A stretch of 64,000 bases of DNA from Anoplopoma fimbria (Eukaryota; Chordata; Actinopteri; Perciformes; Anoplopomatidae): assembly GCF_027596085.1 (NCBI RefSeq), contig NC_072451.1, positions 10,493,098 through 10,557,097 on the forward strand, given 5' to 3'. The first letter of the stretch is position 1; each line of letters starts with the position of its first letter. A program made the position numbers and the translations under genes. The notes beneath the pieces were generated by a model. It saw only the letters and a program-made list of their open reading frames with translations. It ran no database searches and was not told where the DNA came from. Positions 24,717-36,752 of the stretch are shown piece by piece.

Positions 24717-26326
24717 TGCCTATAAAAAGTATTCACCCCCCCTTGGATGTTTTCCCCTTTTGTTGCTTTTATACATGAAATCATGGTCAATATAGTTTGG
24801 CTTTTTTGACTAGAATTTGCCAAAAAGCTTCTTTCATGTCAAAGTGAAAACAGATTTTTACAAACTAATGTCAATTAATTAAAAATATATGGTGTAAAAT
24901 AAGTGTTTGCATAAATATTCACCCCCTTTAAAGTGACTGACCTAATTCAACAGAGGTCCAGGTAGTTGATGCCAGCAGTGTCACATTTATTGAAATGGAG
25001 ATCACCTGAGTGCAGTTGATGTGTGTCAAGTGATTGTAGTATAAAAACACCTGTGTCTGGGAGGTCCAGTCTCTGGTTCATCAGTATTCCTGCTACAATT
25101 GCAACATGAAGACAAAAGAACACTCCAAGCAACTCAGAGAAAAGATCATTGAAAAGTACAAGTCAGGAGATTGGAAAAGATTTCCAACTCATTAGACATC
25201 CCACAGAGTTCAGTTAAATCCATCATTAAGAAATGGAAGGAGTATGGCACTTGTTTAAATCTGCCTAGAGCTGGCCGTCCTCACAAACTGAGTGACCGGG
25301 CAAGAAGAAGACTGGTGAGGGAGGCCACCAAGACACCTACGACCACTCTGAAGGAGTTAAAAGCTTCAGTGGCTCAGATGGGAGAGACTGTACATACAAC
25401 AACTGTTGCCTGGGTTCTTCACCAGTCGAAGCTGTATAGGAGAGTGGCAAAGAGAAAGCCACTGTTGAAAAAAGCTCATATGAAATCTCGCCTGGAATTT
25501 GCCCAACGGCATGTGGGAGACTCCAAGGTCAATTGGAAGAAGGTTCTTTGGTCTGATGAGACAAAAATGTAGCTTTTTGGCCATCAGACTAGACGCTATG
25601 TTTGGCGAACACCAAACACTGCACATCACCACAAACACACCATCTCCACCGTGAAGCATGGTGGTGGCAGCATCATGCTCTGGGGATGCTTCTCAGCAGC
25701 AGGCCCTGGAAGGCTTGTAAAGGTAGAGGGGAACATGAATGCAGAAAAATATCGCCAAATCCTGGAGGATAATCTGACTCAGTCTGCAAGAGAACTACGA
25801 CTTGGGAGAAGATTTATTTTCCAGCAAGACAACGACCCCAAGCATACAGCAAAAGCTACACAGAAATGGTTCAAAGACAACAAGGTGAATGTTCTGGAGT
25901 GGCCAAGTCAAAACCAAGATCTCAATCTAATCGAGAATTTGTGGCTGGACTTAAAGAGCTGTTCACGCCCGATCCCCCAGCAACCTGACAGAGCTTGAGC
26001 TGTTTTGCAAGGAAGAATGGAGAAAAATTGCAGTGTCCAGATGTGCCAGCCTGATTGAGACATATCCACACAGACTCAGTGCTGTGATTGCAGCCAAAGG
26101 TGCATCGACTAAATACTGACCTGAAGGGGGTGAATATTTATGCAATCATTTACTTTACCTTATATATTTTTAATTAATTGACATTAGTTTGTAAAAATCT
26201 GTTTTCACTTTGATATTAAAGAGTTATTTTTTGCAAATTCTTGTCAAAAAAGCCAAATTATATTGACCATGATTTCATGTATAAAAGGGGAAAACATCCA
26301 AGGGGGGTGAATACTTTTTATAGGCA
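24717..26326 (+). mobile_element. Full-length but defective Tc1-like element
   Basis: Terminal inverted repeats of roughly 200 bases: TGCCTATAAAAAGTATTCAC at the left and its complement at the right. Inner copies of the repeat (ATAAATATTCACCCCC) lie at about 24912, complementary to 26130. One decayed transposase gene sits between. About 1.6 kb, the usual Tc1 length. Confidence 0.9.
25106..26119 (+). pseudogene. Tc1 transposase pseudogene
   Basis: Starts MKTKEHSKQLREKIIEKYKS and then loses frame near 25165. The frame resumes at KISNSLDIPQSSVKSIIKKW, continues through the second DNA-binding domain to VLWSDETK (first Asp), and is cut by a TAG at 25570. [12 protein letters not shown] and [10 protein letters not shown] (second Asp) follow. 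The frame is lost again near 25960, before the usual end GASTKY and TGA at 26117. At least two frameshifts and one nonsense codon make it inactive. Confidence 0.92.
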
Positions 26327-26331
26327 TTGTA

Positions 26332-26425
26332 AGTGAGGTTTAGGGAAAAAAACTTTCTAGTTAGGTTAAGGCAAAAAAAACTACTTAGTTAGGTTTAGGC
26401 AACAAAACTACTTAGTTAGGTTTAG
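26332..26425. repeat. Tandem TTAGGTTTAGG-type repeat
   Basis: Three copies of a roughly 31-base unit built on CTACTTAGTTAGGTTTAGGC, the reverse complement of the motif at 15905-16030. Confidence 0.75.
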
Positions 26426-26594
26426 GGAAGGTCCTTGTTTGGGTTGAAATAAGTACAGAATTTACACAAGATGCCTGACCAATAGATCAAAGTTGACCTC
26501 TTGTTTCACACGGAGAACAAATAGCAGTAACCCCATTTATTGCGTTTGGATGTAATTTAATGTTGTGCTAGTTTCACGCTAGTTTCTTTCCTAA

Positions 26595-26853
26595 TGTCAT
26601 GGTCCAAGGAGTTTGTTTCTTGTTTTTAATTTAAAGTCCTCTCATTCTTGTTTTACTTTCTGCCTGATTTGATTCACCTGTTCCTTGTCAGCTGCTGTCA
26701 CCGGACTCCCCTTTCCTTGTGTATTTACTCTCTGTGCTCTCATTGTATTTTGTCAGTCGTCTTTGTCGTCTTCATTGTTATATTTAGTTCTGTTTACCTG
26801 ACTGCTGTTCCTGCCTGCTTTTTTGGAATCCCAGCCTGTAAGCTTTTTTTTAA

Positions 26854-26884
<31 letters not shown>

Positions 26885-26960
26885 ATCATTATACTGCACC
26901 AGTCGGTCTGCTGTTTTATATCTGTATTTGGGTCTTTCTCCTACACTCCAAACCACGACA
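26595..26960 (+). repeat. Probable gypsy-type solo LTR
   Basis: Begins TGTCATGGTC and ends AAACCACGACA, so it has TG...CA ends with a short inverted terminal match (TGTC/GACA). The body is T/C-rich with LTR-like phrases. It holds an (AT)n run at 26854-26875. No internal gypsy genes on either side; a target duplication is not visible. Confidence 0.55.
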
Positions 26961-28059
26961 GCCGATATCACCAGGGGAGCTTGACACTCACAAGTTCCAT
27001 TAGTTATTGAAAGTGTGATACTAAATTGTTGAAGTAGCCCTCTAACACTCCTTCTGTTCCACTTCCACTCCACTTGATCTTATTTTTACAGTCAACATCC
27101 ATGCACCATTATTAAGAAGTTGAAAGACATGTTGGTAATATACCCCTCACAGTACTACAGTATACTGATGCAGTGCTATTGTTGTTCATGCATGCATTTG
27201 AACTGTTGTCTAGGCTCTAGTGCTGGAACAAAGTCAAATTGATAATTTGTATCTAAGACATCCTTTTATGATGTGCAGTTATGTTGGCAGTTATTTTAGC
27301 AGCTTCTTAATATAGTATCCCATCATGCTCTGTATCTGCTCAAAGCTAAGAGCACTGGCACCTCCCCTGGGCGAACATGACCTTGATATACAGTCTGCAT
27401 CCCGTGTACTGCTCTCATTGCCGTACGGACTACATCAACTTATTATCTTGTATCGTGTCTGCAGCTACTGGTATTCACAGTGGTGATGATCAGCACATCA
27501 TCTTTATAACATTGTGGTTAATAAAAAGGAATAAACAGGAGATATTCAAAAACAAAATTAAATGATGCAGAACTACAAATATCATCGCAACACTTTTGTT
27601 GTCGCTCCCATTTTTCACGAGTTGAAATACAAGATCGAACACTGTTTCTGTGCACACAAAAGGCTAATTTTACTAAAATGTTGTTCTCATATTTGTTTAA
27701 ATCTGTGTAAGGGAGAATTTTTCATCTTTGCCACGATAATCTCTCAACCTCCACCTGAGAGATGTGGTATATGTAAATGATGACTAACATACATACACAA
27801 AAATAGACAAATAAACCCCTAAAAAAGGGAAATCAAAGAAGGATAAAGGTGAGGATAAACATTTAACTACTACGTAAACACAAAGACATTTTAAAGTATT
27901 TATTTATATATATATGAACATAAAACACAAAAACAATGAAAATGAGATAAAAGTGCAATTATGCAGTGTGCAAGGATGCTTGAATAAATATGGAAAGGTT
28001 GTCACAGGCAACTTTATGTGCATGAGGAAAGTGGGATATGTATATAATTTAGAATTTAT
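26961..28059. other. Intergenic, nothing recognised
   Basis: AT-rich sequence with short random frames. Confidence 0.5.
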
Positions 28060-29790
28060 AGGTAAAGGGTTATTGCACATGGAATTGTTTTTGACACAGG
28101 ATGAATGATGAATTGTTCATCAGAGTGACGGCCAGTGGAAAGAAGCTGTTCTTTGTCTGGTTGTTCTGGCATACAGTGCGCTGTAGTGCCAACCAGAGGG
28201 GAGAGTTGGAACTGGTTGTGTCCAGGGTGTGATGGGTCTGCAGAGATGTTTCCTGCACGTTTCCTGACTCTGGAGATGTGCAAGTCCTGGATGGAAGATA
28301 GGCTGGCACCAATGAACAGCAGAGAACAGACTGGATGATAGCCGAGTAGAACTGAGTCAGCAGCTCCTGAGGCAGGATGTACTTCCTGAGCTGGCGCAGG
28401 AAGTACATCCTCTGCTGGGCCTTTTTCCTGATGGTGTTGACGTTGGAGGCCCACTTAAGATCCTGGGAGATAGTGGATCCCAGAAACCTGAAGGTCTCCA
28501 CAGCGGACACAGTGCTGTTGAGTATGCTGAGGGGGGGCAGTGTTGGGGGGCTTCTCCTAAAGTCCACTGTCATCTTCACAGTTTTAAGCTTGTTCAGCTC
28601 CAGGTTGTTCTGACCACACCAGAGGGCCAGCTGATTAACCTCCCGTCTGTACGCAAACTCATCACCATTTTTGATGAGCCAGATGTCAGTTGTGTCCTCT
28701 GCAAGTTTAACAGAGGTGAGGTGCAGTCGTTGGTGTAGAGGGAGAAGAGCATTGGGGAGAGCACACATCCCTGGGGGGCACCGGTGCTGATAGTCCGGAT
28801 GGGTGATGTCACTTTTTTCCGCCTCACCTTCTGCGTCCTGTCTGTCAGGAAGTTTATGATCTACTGACAGATGGAGGCTGGCACAGTGAGCTGGCAGAGT
28901 TTGGTTTGGAAGTATTACCGGGAAATTGGTGTTGAACACCGAGCTAAAGTCCACAAACAGAATCCTTGCGTATGTCTCTGGGGAGTTGAGGTATTGCAGC
29001 ATGCAGTGCAGTCCCAAGTTGACTGCATCCTCCACCGACCTGTTTGGCCGGGAGGCAAACTGCAGGGGGTCCAGCAGGGGGCCTGTGATGTCCCTAACTC
29101 GGTCAACAGCAGTTTCTCAAACAATTTCATGACCATCGACGTCAGGGCGACGGGCTTGTAGTCATTCAATCCTGTGATGGAGGATTTCTTGGGGACCAGG
29201 ATGATGGTGGAGCGTTTGAAGCAGGCTGGAGGGTGACACGCCGTCTGGTTCTGGTGCTTCCCTGATCTTCTGTCTGTAAAGGAGCAGACTTACATCCTCT
29301 TGGCAGAGCCTCAGTGCAGGTGGTGGGTCGGTTGGGAGAGGTGTGTAGGTGGGTGTTTGATGTGAGAGCAGGGTCGTTGGCTGAAAACCTGTTTTCCAAC
29401 TTTTCAGTGTAGCACCACTTTGCTACTCTGATCTCCTTTGTCAGTGTGTTTCTGGCATCATTGTGCAGGATCCGGTCCACACTTCTGTAGGCCTCCTCCT
29501 TGATCTGACAAAGCTGCCTGAGTTTTGCAGTAAACCAGGGTTTATTGTTTTTGTACGTGCAAAAGGTTTTTGTCTGCTTAGACATGTCTTCACAGTGTCA
29601 CAGTGTCAGTGAGCTCATCCAGGTCTGTAGCAGCAGCCTCAAAGACACTCCAATCAGTGCAGACAAAGCAGGACTGTAACTCCAGCTTTGCCTCGTTGGT
29701 CCATCTCCTCACAGTCCTTACCACAGGCTTTGCGGATTTAATTTCTGCCTGTAGGTCGGGAGAAGATGAACCAGACAATGATTAGAGAGT
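28060..29790 (-). pseudogene. Rex1/L2-like non-LTR retrotransposon, decayed
   Basis: On the minus strand, from high to low coordinates: RTVRRWTNEAKLELQSCF and KPWFTAKLRQL..KEEAYRSVD (linker before reverse transcriptase), then [42 protein letters not shown], a degraded active site KLAEDTT where FADDT is expected, and NLELNKLKTVKMTVDFRRSP, FRFLGSTISQDLKW and QRMYFLRQL. Several frame changes occur. The endonuclease domain is not present upstream. This is the CR1/L2/Rex1 type, distinct from the Rex3-like element at 32822. Confidence 0.85.
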
Positions 29791-29904
29791 CCCAAAGCTG
29801 CACCTGGGACTGAGCATAGGAGAATTTTTGAAGACTGAATGCAATCGTCAGAAATTAAAGTGTTAACACTTTCACATGACTTTACCAACACTAGGCTAAA
29901 GGCG

Positions 29905-29942
29905 AACTAGTCGACGCAACCAAACTAGTCGACGCAACCAAC
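29905..29942. repeat. 18-bp tandem duplication
   Basis: AACTAGTCGACGCAACC occurs twice with an 18-base period. It happens to contain a SalI recognition site and an SpeI-like ACTAGT. Confidence 0.85.
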
Positions 29943-30209
29943 CTTTTAAAGACACGTTAAAGCTTCAAAATTCCCCAGAGGCATAAGGAAAGGTACCCAA
30001 TAACACGAATTTAAACAAATGTATGAATAAAATTTGAGAGAAATAATGCTTGTGATATCCAGAAAAACCCAATGGAAAAATCCCATTAGCTTTTTGTTGA
30101 GGGAACCAGTGTTATTCTTACTTCTGGGGTTGGTTAAGAAAAATCCGTCATTCCTGCAGCACTCTATGACAACGTTGTTATGGAATCATGTTTTTGGGTT
30201 GTCCATCAT

Positions 30210-30480
30210 TCCCATTCTCGTGACCGCAATATCTCAGGAACGCTTGGAGGGAATCTCCTCATATTTGGTTCAAATGTCAACTCTGACTCAAGGATGAACT
30301 GATAAGATTTTGGTGGTCAAGTGTCAATCTTCAACGTCATTGTGAACTCAAAAACACCTTTTTTGGCCATAACTCAAGAGTTCATATGCTAATTATGAAT
30401 TTTACCTGAATGTTAAAAGGATAAAATGATGAATTGAAGACATTTTGGACAGACAAGGATGTACAGATGATATTTTTTAT
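30210..30480 (+). repeat. Dispersed repeat of unknown class
   Basis: Contains ATATCTCAGGAACGCTTGGA, AAGGATGAACTGATAAGATT and TGGCCATAACTCAAGAGTTC, which I recall as a common interspersed fish repeat. No termini or coding capacity visible here. Confidence 0.4.
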
Positions 30481-32821
30481 TACAAATCACTGTTTATAGA
30501 TGGTACAATCTTCTTTGGTGAGTTCCCCAGTGATGATGAGTAATCCTGAGTCTGTATTTTATGAATGTCATCAGTGTTTTATTTGACTCAGAAGAAGTAT
30601 AATTTCTTTGATTTTATTGGTTTGAAATTTGCCAGGTTTCATTGATTAATCTCTCTCAAGAACTCTTTGGTGTTCTTTGTTGATGTGTTTTCAATCACAT
30701 CAGACAGTACACTAAAATGTGTAATATGAGTTTTAAAAAAAAATGTCAGTCCTCATTACACAATGACTGAGTGTTACAGTGCAGAGGTGTTATTTATCAG
30801 GAGGTAAATGTCAATACCTGCAGAGAACTGCATCACCTAGTCTGTAAGGTGAAATTTCCACCGTCGATCCAGCCCAAAATATGAGCCAGTAACATAGTTT
30901 GATCCAAAAGTGTCTGAAAAATAAACTTAACCTCAGCACATTGTATGAAGCATCGGTAGACAACTGCTAACGGTGTTGGTGTCCAGCTGGTTAACTGCCT
31001 GTGTTGCTGTTGGAATTGAGTTGATAATGCAAACTATTTTTAGTGCCCACCCGCACACATAATCCACCAACCAAATTTCAATACCGATATTTTCAGCAGG
31101 TGCCAGAAATATCACCTCCCCAGGAGAACACTAATGCACGGAGCCCTGTCACGCCATGAAAATACATCAAACCTCTAATGTATTTGTTTTCGTAATTACA
31201 ATTTCTGACCAAATAAGTAGGCTAGAAAATTTTAAGCACACACAAGGAATATATAAAATAAAAATTTCTCTGCAATACATTTTTTTTCCTTCAGTTCCAC
31301 CTTAAAGGTAACCTGCAAAATATCCCAGAAAGTATAGAATAGATGTCTACCCAACTATGAAAATTTGTAAATGGAGCTGAAGATGGAGGCAGAAGGCTTT
31401 CCCCCAAACACATCACTGTTAGGCTTAATGACTGCAGGTCAGTGTCACTGAAAAAGCCAAAAAATCCTTTGACATGTTCCAGCCGTTATGTGATGTAATG
31501 AAGCAGCTGTGCAGACAGAGCTGAGCAGGCAGCCATCTCTCTAAGTCCCACTTAGGCAGTGGCTTTTTGTCAGTGTTTCTCCGCTCTGGGGCATGTCACC
31601 AGGAAGCCGGAGACACTTCACAAGCACGGACGCCCCCGCTTTCTAATTCTCATTTGCAAGCCTGCTTCAGACCTCGCGACCCAATTAGCAATTAGCCAGC
31701 CTTTTTATTTTTTTTACGTGGAGACCTTTGCTGTGCTGTGCGATCCTGGCCTGATTTGTATGCAGTTTGTGCAGACGCTGATAAGAGCACCCGCAGTGCA
31801 TGTGCAGTTTAAAAAAAATAAAATGATGATTTGCATGCCAGGATTGCTGCAGGGCTAGAAGAAATAACGTGGCCTGTCTTCAAAAGGAGATCTGTACACC
31901 CAGCACAGCAAAAATGTGTAGGACTGAGCTTTTTTTGTGTGCAGGTAGGTAATTTGCTCCCTGACTAATCTGCAGAGATAGGGATAAGTTCAGAAAAAGC
32001 ACTTACACAAAGAACACGCTTTAGCTCGGAGGCTTGTCAGAAAACCTGAAGAAATGAACACCAATGTGTAATGGCTGGAACACACGACGATCTGCATGAA
32101 GCTCGGAGTAGAGAAGAGGAGGTGTTTGTTCACGTTTGCTTGTGAGTTCATGAAAAGCAAGCCATTATACGATAAGAAACATGTGAAAGCGTGTTTGCGT
32201 GTATCCAATGAGGAGAGGAGGTGGAGGTTGGATGAGGTAAAAACTGAAGTGCTTGCTGTTATTAGCAGCCAAATTATAACGACCAGCAATTTAGATTTTC
32301 TCACGCAATGTGTGTTTAAGTTCTGCAAACATATTCTCAGAGAGTTCACCTCCCCTTATAGCGATGGTCAAACCTTCAAATAGGTCATCTAGTTCTACTA
32401 ACATAGCTTTTAACCGAGACCCCGATCCGTCTCTTATCTTTAATAAGTGCTTTGAGCTGCCTTAACACAACCATAAAGACATCAATAATCCTTTAGTTAT
32501 ATGGTAGGGAAACAAAGGGAATATATAGGTTCCATCAATCTAAACTTTGTGGTGATATCTAGATGTTGTTATATTTTTCCCTACAAAGCACAAGTAGCCC
32601 GTGCAAAGTCATTTTATTATTCAATTTGAGATGGGTTCGTCACATGACATGGAGTAAATTTCAGACCATTTGCACGTAAAACAAAGTGCAAAGATTACAA
32701 GCTGTGGTTTTGGTTTGTTCGCTGGGACTACATCTTGGCCAGGTGAAGTAACTTCTTGGCGTTTGGTCGTCGGAGTACGTAAGGACGTACATTGAAATAA
32801 GTAAATGTTGATTTTTTTCTC
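30481..32821. other. Intergenic, no gene recognised
   Basis: Mostly AT-rich. The stretch 31560-31830 is less repetitive, with homeodomain-like words (CCAATTAGCAATTAGCC) and TTTGCATGC, and might be a conserved non-coding element. Confidence 0.4.
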
Positions 32822-32976
32822 CTCCAATGAATCGCCACCTTATCGTGGTGGAGGGGTTTGTGTGCCCCAGTGATCCTGAGAGCTGTGTTGTCGGGGGCAA
32901 TAGCTCCTGGTAGGGTCTCCCAAGGCAAAGTGGTCTCGGGGGAGGGGTCAGACTAAGAGCGATTCACCAAACCTCA

Positions 32977-35900
32977 ATGAATCGGACGATGCAAGGTTGT
33001 GGCACCTCGCCCGGAATAGGGAAACCGGGGCACCCTCCTGGAGCCAGACCTGGTAGGGGAGCTCGCCGGCGAGCGTCTGGTGGCCGGGCCTTGGCACATG
33101 GGGCCCGGCCGGGCCCAGCCCGAAAAAGCTACATCGTGCCGCCACCCTGTGGGCCCACCACCCGCAGGGATAGGCATTGGGGTCGGGTGCAATGTGAGCT
33201 GGGCGGCAGGCTGGGGCGGAAACCTGGGCGTGCTGACCCCCGGCATCACAGACTAGCTCTAGGGACGTGGAATGTCACCTCTCTGGCGGGGAAGGAACCG
33301 GAGCTGGTGCGGGAGGTGGAACGCTACCAGCTAGATATAGTTGGGCTCACCTCCACGCATAGCACCGGTTCTGGAACCAAACTCCTGGAGAGGGGCTGGA
33401 CTTTTTCCTTTTCCGGAGTTGCCCAGGGTGAGAGGCGCCGGGCGGGTGTGGGGATACTCACAAGCCCCCGGCTGAGCGCCGCTGTTCTGGAGTTCTCCCC
33501 GGAGAACGAGAGGGTCGCCTCTCTGCGACTGGGAATCGCAGGAGGAAAGTCTCTGACTGTTGTTTGTGCCTATGCACCAAACGGCAGTTCGGAGTACGCG
33601 GCCTTCTTGGAGTCCTTGGGTGGTGTTCTGGAAAGGGCGCCGACTGGGGACTCCATAGTTCTTCTGGGAGACTTCAACGCTCACGTGGGTAACGACGGAG
33701 AAACCTGGAGGGGTGTGATTGGGAGGAACGGCCTGCCCGATCTGAACCCGAGTGGTGCTTTGTTGTTGGACTTCTGTGCTAGTCATGGACTGTCCATAAC
33801 AAACACCATGTTTGAGCATAGGGAGGTTCATAAGTGTACTTGGTACCAGAACACCCTAGGCCAAAGGTCTATGATCGACTTTGTAGTTGTGTCATCAGAC
33901 CTGCGGCCGTATGTCTTGGACACTCGGGTGAAGAGAGGAGCAGAGCTGTCAACTGATCACCACCTGGTGGTGAGTTGGATCAGGTGGCGGGGGAGGCTGC
34001 CGGACAGACCCGGTAAACCCAAACGTGTAGTGAGGGTGAACTGGGAACGTCTGGCTGAGGATCCTGTCCGCAAGGTCTTCAACTCCCACCTCCGGAACAA
34101 TTTCTCGTGCATCCCGGGGAGGCTGGGGACATGGAATCCGAGTGGGCCATGTTCAAATCCTCCATTGTGGAAGCTGCTGCTAGGAGTTGTGGTCGGAAGG
34201 CGATCGGTGCCTGTCGTGGCGGCAATCCAAGAACCCGCTGGTGGACACCAGCGGTGAAGGAGGCCGTCAAGCTGAAGAAGGAGGCCTTTCGGGCTTGGTT
34301 GGCCGAGGGGTCTCCTGAATCAGCAGGCAGGTACCGATGGCCAGAAGGGCTGCAGCTGCGGCGGTTGCTGAGGCAAAACCCGGGTGTGGGAGGAGTTTGG
34401 CGAGGCCATGGAGAAGGACTTTCGAATGGCCTCAAGGAAGTTCTGGCAAACCGTGAGACGACTCAGAAAGGGGAAACAGGGCTTTTCTCAGGCTGTGCTC
34501 AGCAGGGGGGGAGAACTGCAGACCCGGACTGGGGATATTGTCGAGCGGTGGAAAGAACACTTTGAGGAACTCCTGAACCCGACCAACACGTCCTCTGTGG
34601 AAGAGGCAGAGTCTGAAGACTCAGGGAAGTCTCGTCCATATGCCTGGCGGAGGTCGTTGAGGTAGTTAAAAAGCTCTTCAGCGGCAAAGCGCCAGGAGTG
34701 GATGAGATTCGACCGGAGATGCTAAAGGCTCTGGACATTGTTGGGCTGTCTTGGTTGACACGTCTCTTCACTGTCGCGTGGAAGTCGGGTACAGTGCCTG
34801 TGGAGTGGCAGACCGGGGTGGTGGTTCCCATTTTCAAAAAGGGGGACCGGAGAGTGTGCTCCAATTATAGGGGTATCACACTGCTCAGCCTCCCGGGAAA
34901 GTTTACTCCAGGGTGCTGGAAAGGAGGCTCCGTCCGATTGTCGAACCTCAGATTCAGGAGGAGCACGGATTCAAACAGCGGACCAACTCTTTACCCTTGC
35001 AGGTCTGTTGGAGGGTGCATGGGAGTTTGCTCATCCAGTCTACATGTGTTTTGTGGACTTGGAGAAGGCCTTCTGTCCCTCGGGGAGTCCTGTGGGGGGT
35101 ACTCGGGGGGGTACCTGTCCTTCGGTCCTTGTATGTGTGGCGGAGCTCAGTGTCACAGTCAATATTAACGAGGGGGAAATAACTAAAGAGGGACCAACAA
35201 CGCCACCTGGGGAATTACACCCCAGGAAATATAGAACAAAGAAAGTTAAACTATGATATTACAGAAATAATAAGGACACAGGTTCAAGAACTAAAGAGGC
35301 AGAGACAATAACTATATTAACCATTTATTTTATTACAATAACTAAATAAAAGACGCATGGTTCGGTCCTTGTACCCTCAGTGTCAATGGTCCTTGTATAA
35401 AAGAAAAAAAGGAACAAAACCAAAGCAAACCAAACAGCAAAACAGACCAAAGGTCAAACAATGAAACAGGCTAACACAAAAGCAAACTGAACCACAGCAA
35501 CCAAAACAAAATAGCAAACGGAACCAAAACAAAACAAAACAGCTAACCAGAACAATTAAAACCATACAAAACAGCAGCAGGGGATCCTGGGAACTCACAA
35601 CTATTAGAAAGCGGACCCTCTCACCACCCTAGGAGGCAACCAACAGAGGCTGAATTCAGCCATCTTGGCCCTTTTATCTGCACCTGGGTGCAGGGGAGGA
35701 GCTTGGATGGGGTTGCATTCGCAACCCCTACTGAGGTTCACCAATGACCAAAGTGAGAGCTGTGTCCGGATTCCAAAGTCGAGCTTGTTCCCAGTGCGTG
35801 TTGGCCTCTGATTGTCACCAATCCTGTTTGTGATTTTCATGGACAGGATTTCAAGGCGCAGCCGGGGGAGGAGAGTTTCCGGTTTGGGGACCTCAGAATC

Positions 35901-36701
35901 GCATCCCTGCTTTTTGCAGATGATGTGGTTCTGTTGGCTTCTTCAGAACGTGACCTTCAGCACGCACTGGGGCGGTTCACAGCCGAGTGTGAAGCGGTCG
36001 GGATGAGAGTCAGTACCTCCAAGTCTGAGGCCATGGTTCTCTTCCAGAAAACGGTGGATTGCACCCTCTGGGTTGGGAGTGAGTCACTGCCCCAAGCGAG
36101 GGAGTTCAAGTATCTCGGGATCTTATTCACGAGTGAGGGTAAAATGGAGCGGGAGATGGACAGGCGGTTCGGTGCAGCATCAGCAGTGATGCGGGCGTTG
36201 TACCGGACCGTTTTGGTGAAGAAGGAGCTGAGCCGAAAGGCAAAGCTCTCGATTTACCAGTCCATCTACGTTCCAACCCTCACCTATGGTCATGAGCTTT
36301 GGGTAGTGACCGAAAGAATGAGATCGCGAATACAAGCGGCCGAAATGAGCTTCCTTCGTAGGGTGGCTGGGCTCAGCCTTAGAGATAGGGTGAGGAGTTC
36401 AGACATCCGGAGGGAGCTCGGAGTAGAGCCGCTGCTCCTTCGCATCGAAAGGGGCCAGCTGAGGTGGCTCGGGCATCTGATCAGGATGCCTCCTGGACGC
36501 CTCCCTTTAGAGGTTTTCCAGGCACGTCCAACTGGTAAGAGGCCCCGGGGTAGACCCAGAACACGCTGGAGAGATTATATATCTCGTCTGGCCTGGGAAC
36601 GCCTCGGGGTTCCCCAGGAGGAGCTGGAAAGTGTTGCTGGGGAGAAGGACGTCTGGAGGACCCTCCTTAGCTTGCTGCCCCCGCGACCCGGCCCCGGATA
36701 A
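32977..36701 (+). pseudogene. Rex3-like endonuclease-reverse transcriptase, broken
   Basis: The first frame (to about 34100) has an apurinic-type endonuclease: [10 protein letters not shown], a degraded IVGLTSTH (normally with a Glu), [16 protein letters not shown], and [12 protein letters not shown] with the final [10 protein letters not shown]. Frame changes follow around 34110, 34390 and 34680. Reverse transcriptase pieces are DEIRPEMLKAL, VVPIFKKGDRRVCSNYRGIT, EEHGFKQ and CFVDLEKAF; after the LTR come PILFVIFMDRISRRS, LLFADDVVLLAS with the catalytic Asp pair, and the long C-terminal part 35925-36701. Not functional as it stands. Confidence 0.85.
35136..35743 (-). repeat. Probable solo LTR inside the Rex3-like element
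   Basis: Sequence foreign to the LINE. On the minus strand it starts TGGTGAACC and ends GCTCCGCCACA (TG...CA). It has a hairpin GGGGTTGC/GCAACCCC (35710-35729), a TATA-like GATAAAAGGG near 35670-35685 and AATAAAATAAATGG near 35318-35332. ATG flanks both sides, so a target duplication of only three bases is certain. LTR family unknown. Confidence 0.55.
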
Positions 36702-36711
36702 GCGGAAGGAG

Positions 36712-36752
36712 ATGGATGGATGGATGGATGGATGGATGGATGGATGGATGGA
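36712..36752. repeat. (GATG)n LINE tail
   Basis: Ten GATG units form the 3' tail of the Rex3-like element. Confidence 0.95.

Larger units (their letters stand above)
32822..36752 (+). mobile_element. Rex3-like (RTE clade) LINE, interrupted
   Basis: Starts with CCACCTTATCGTGGTGGAGG near 32835 and ends CGGCCCCGGATAAGCGGAAG followed by a GATG tail (36712-36752), as in Rex3-type elements. The coding region is long but broken by frameshifts and by a probable solo LTR at 35136-35743. Confidence 0.85.

Noticed and set aside
31559..31858. 99-codon + strand frame
   Set aside because: No homology or splice signals. The region looks non-coding.
35705..35735. Helitron 3' hairpin
   Set aside because: The GGGGTTGC/GCAACCCC hairpin is not followed by a CTRR terminus at the right distance, and the block has LTR-like ends.
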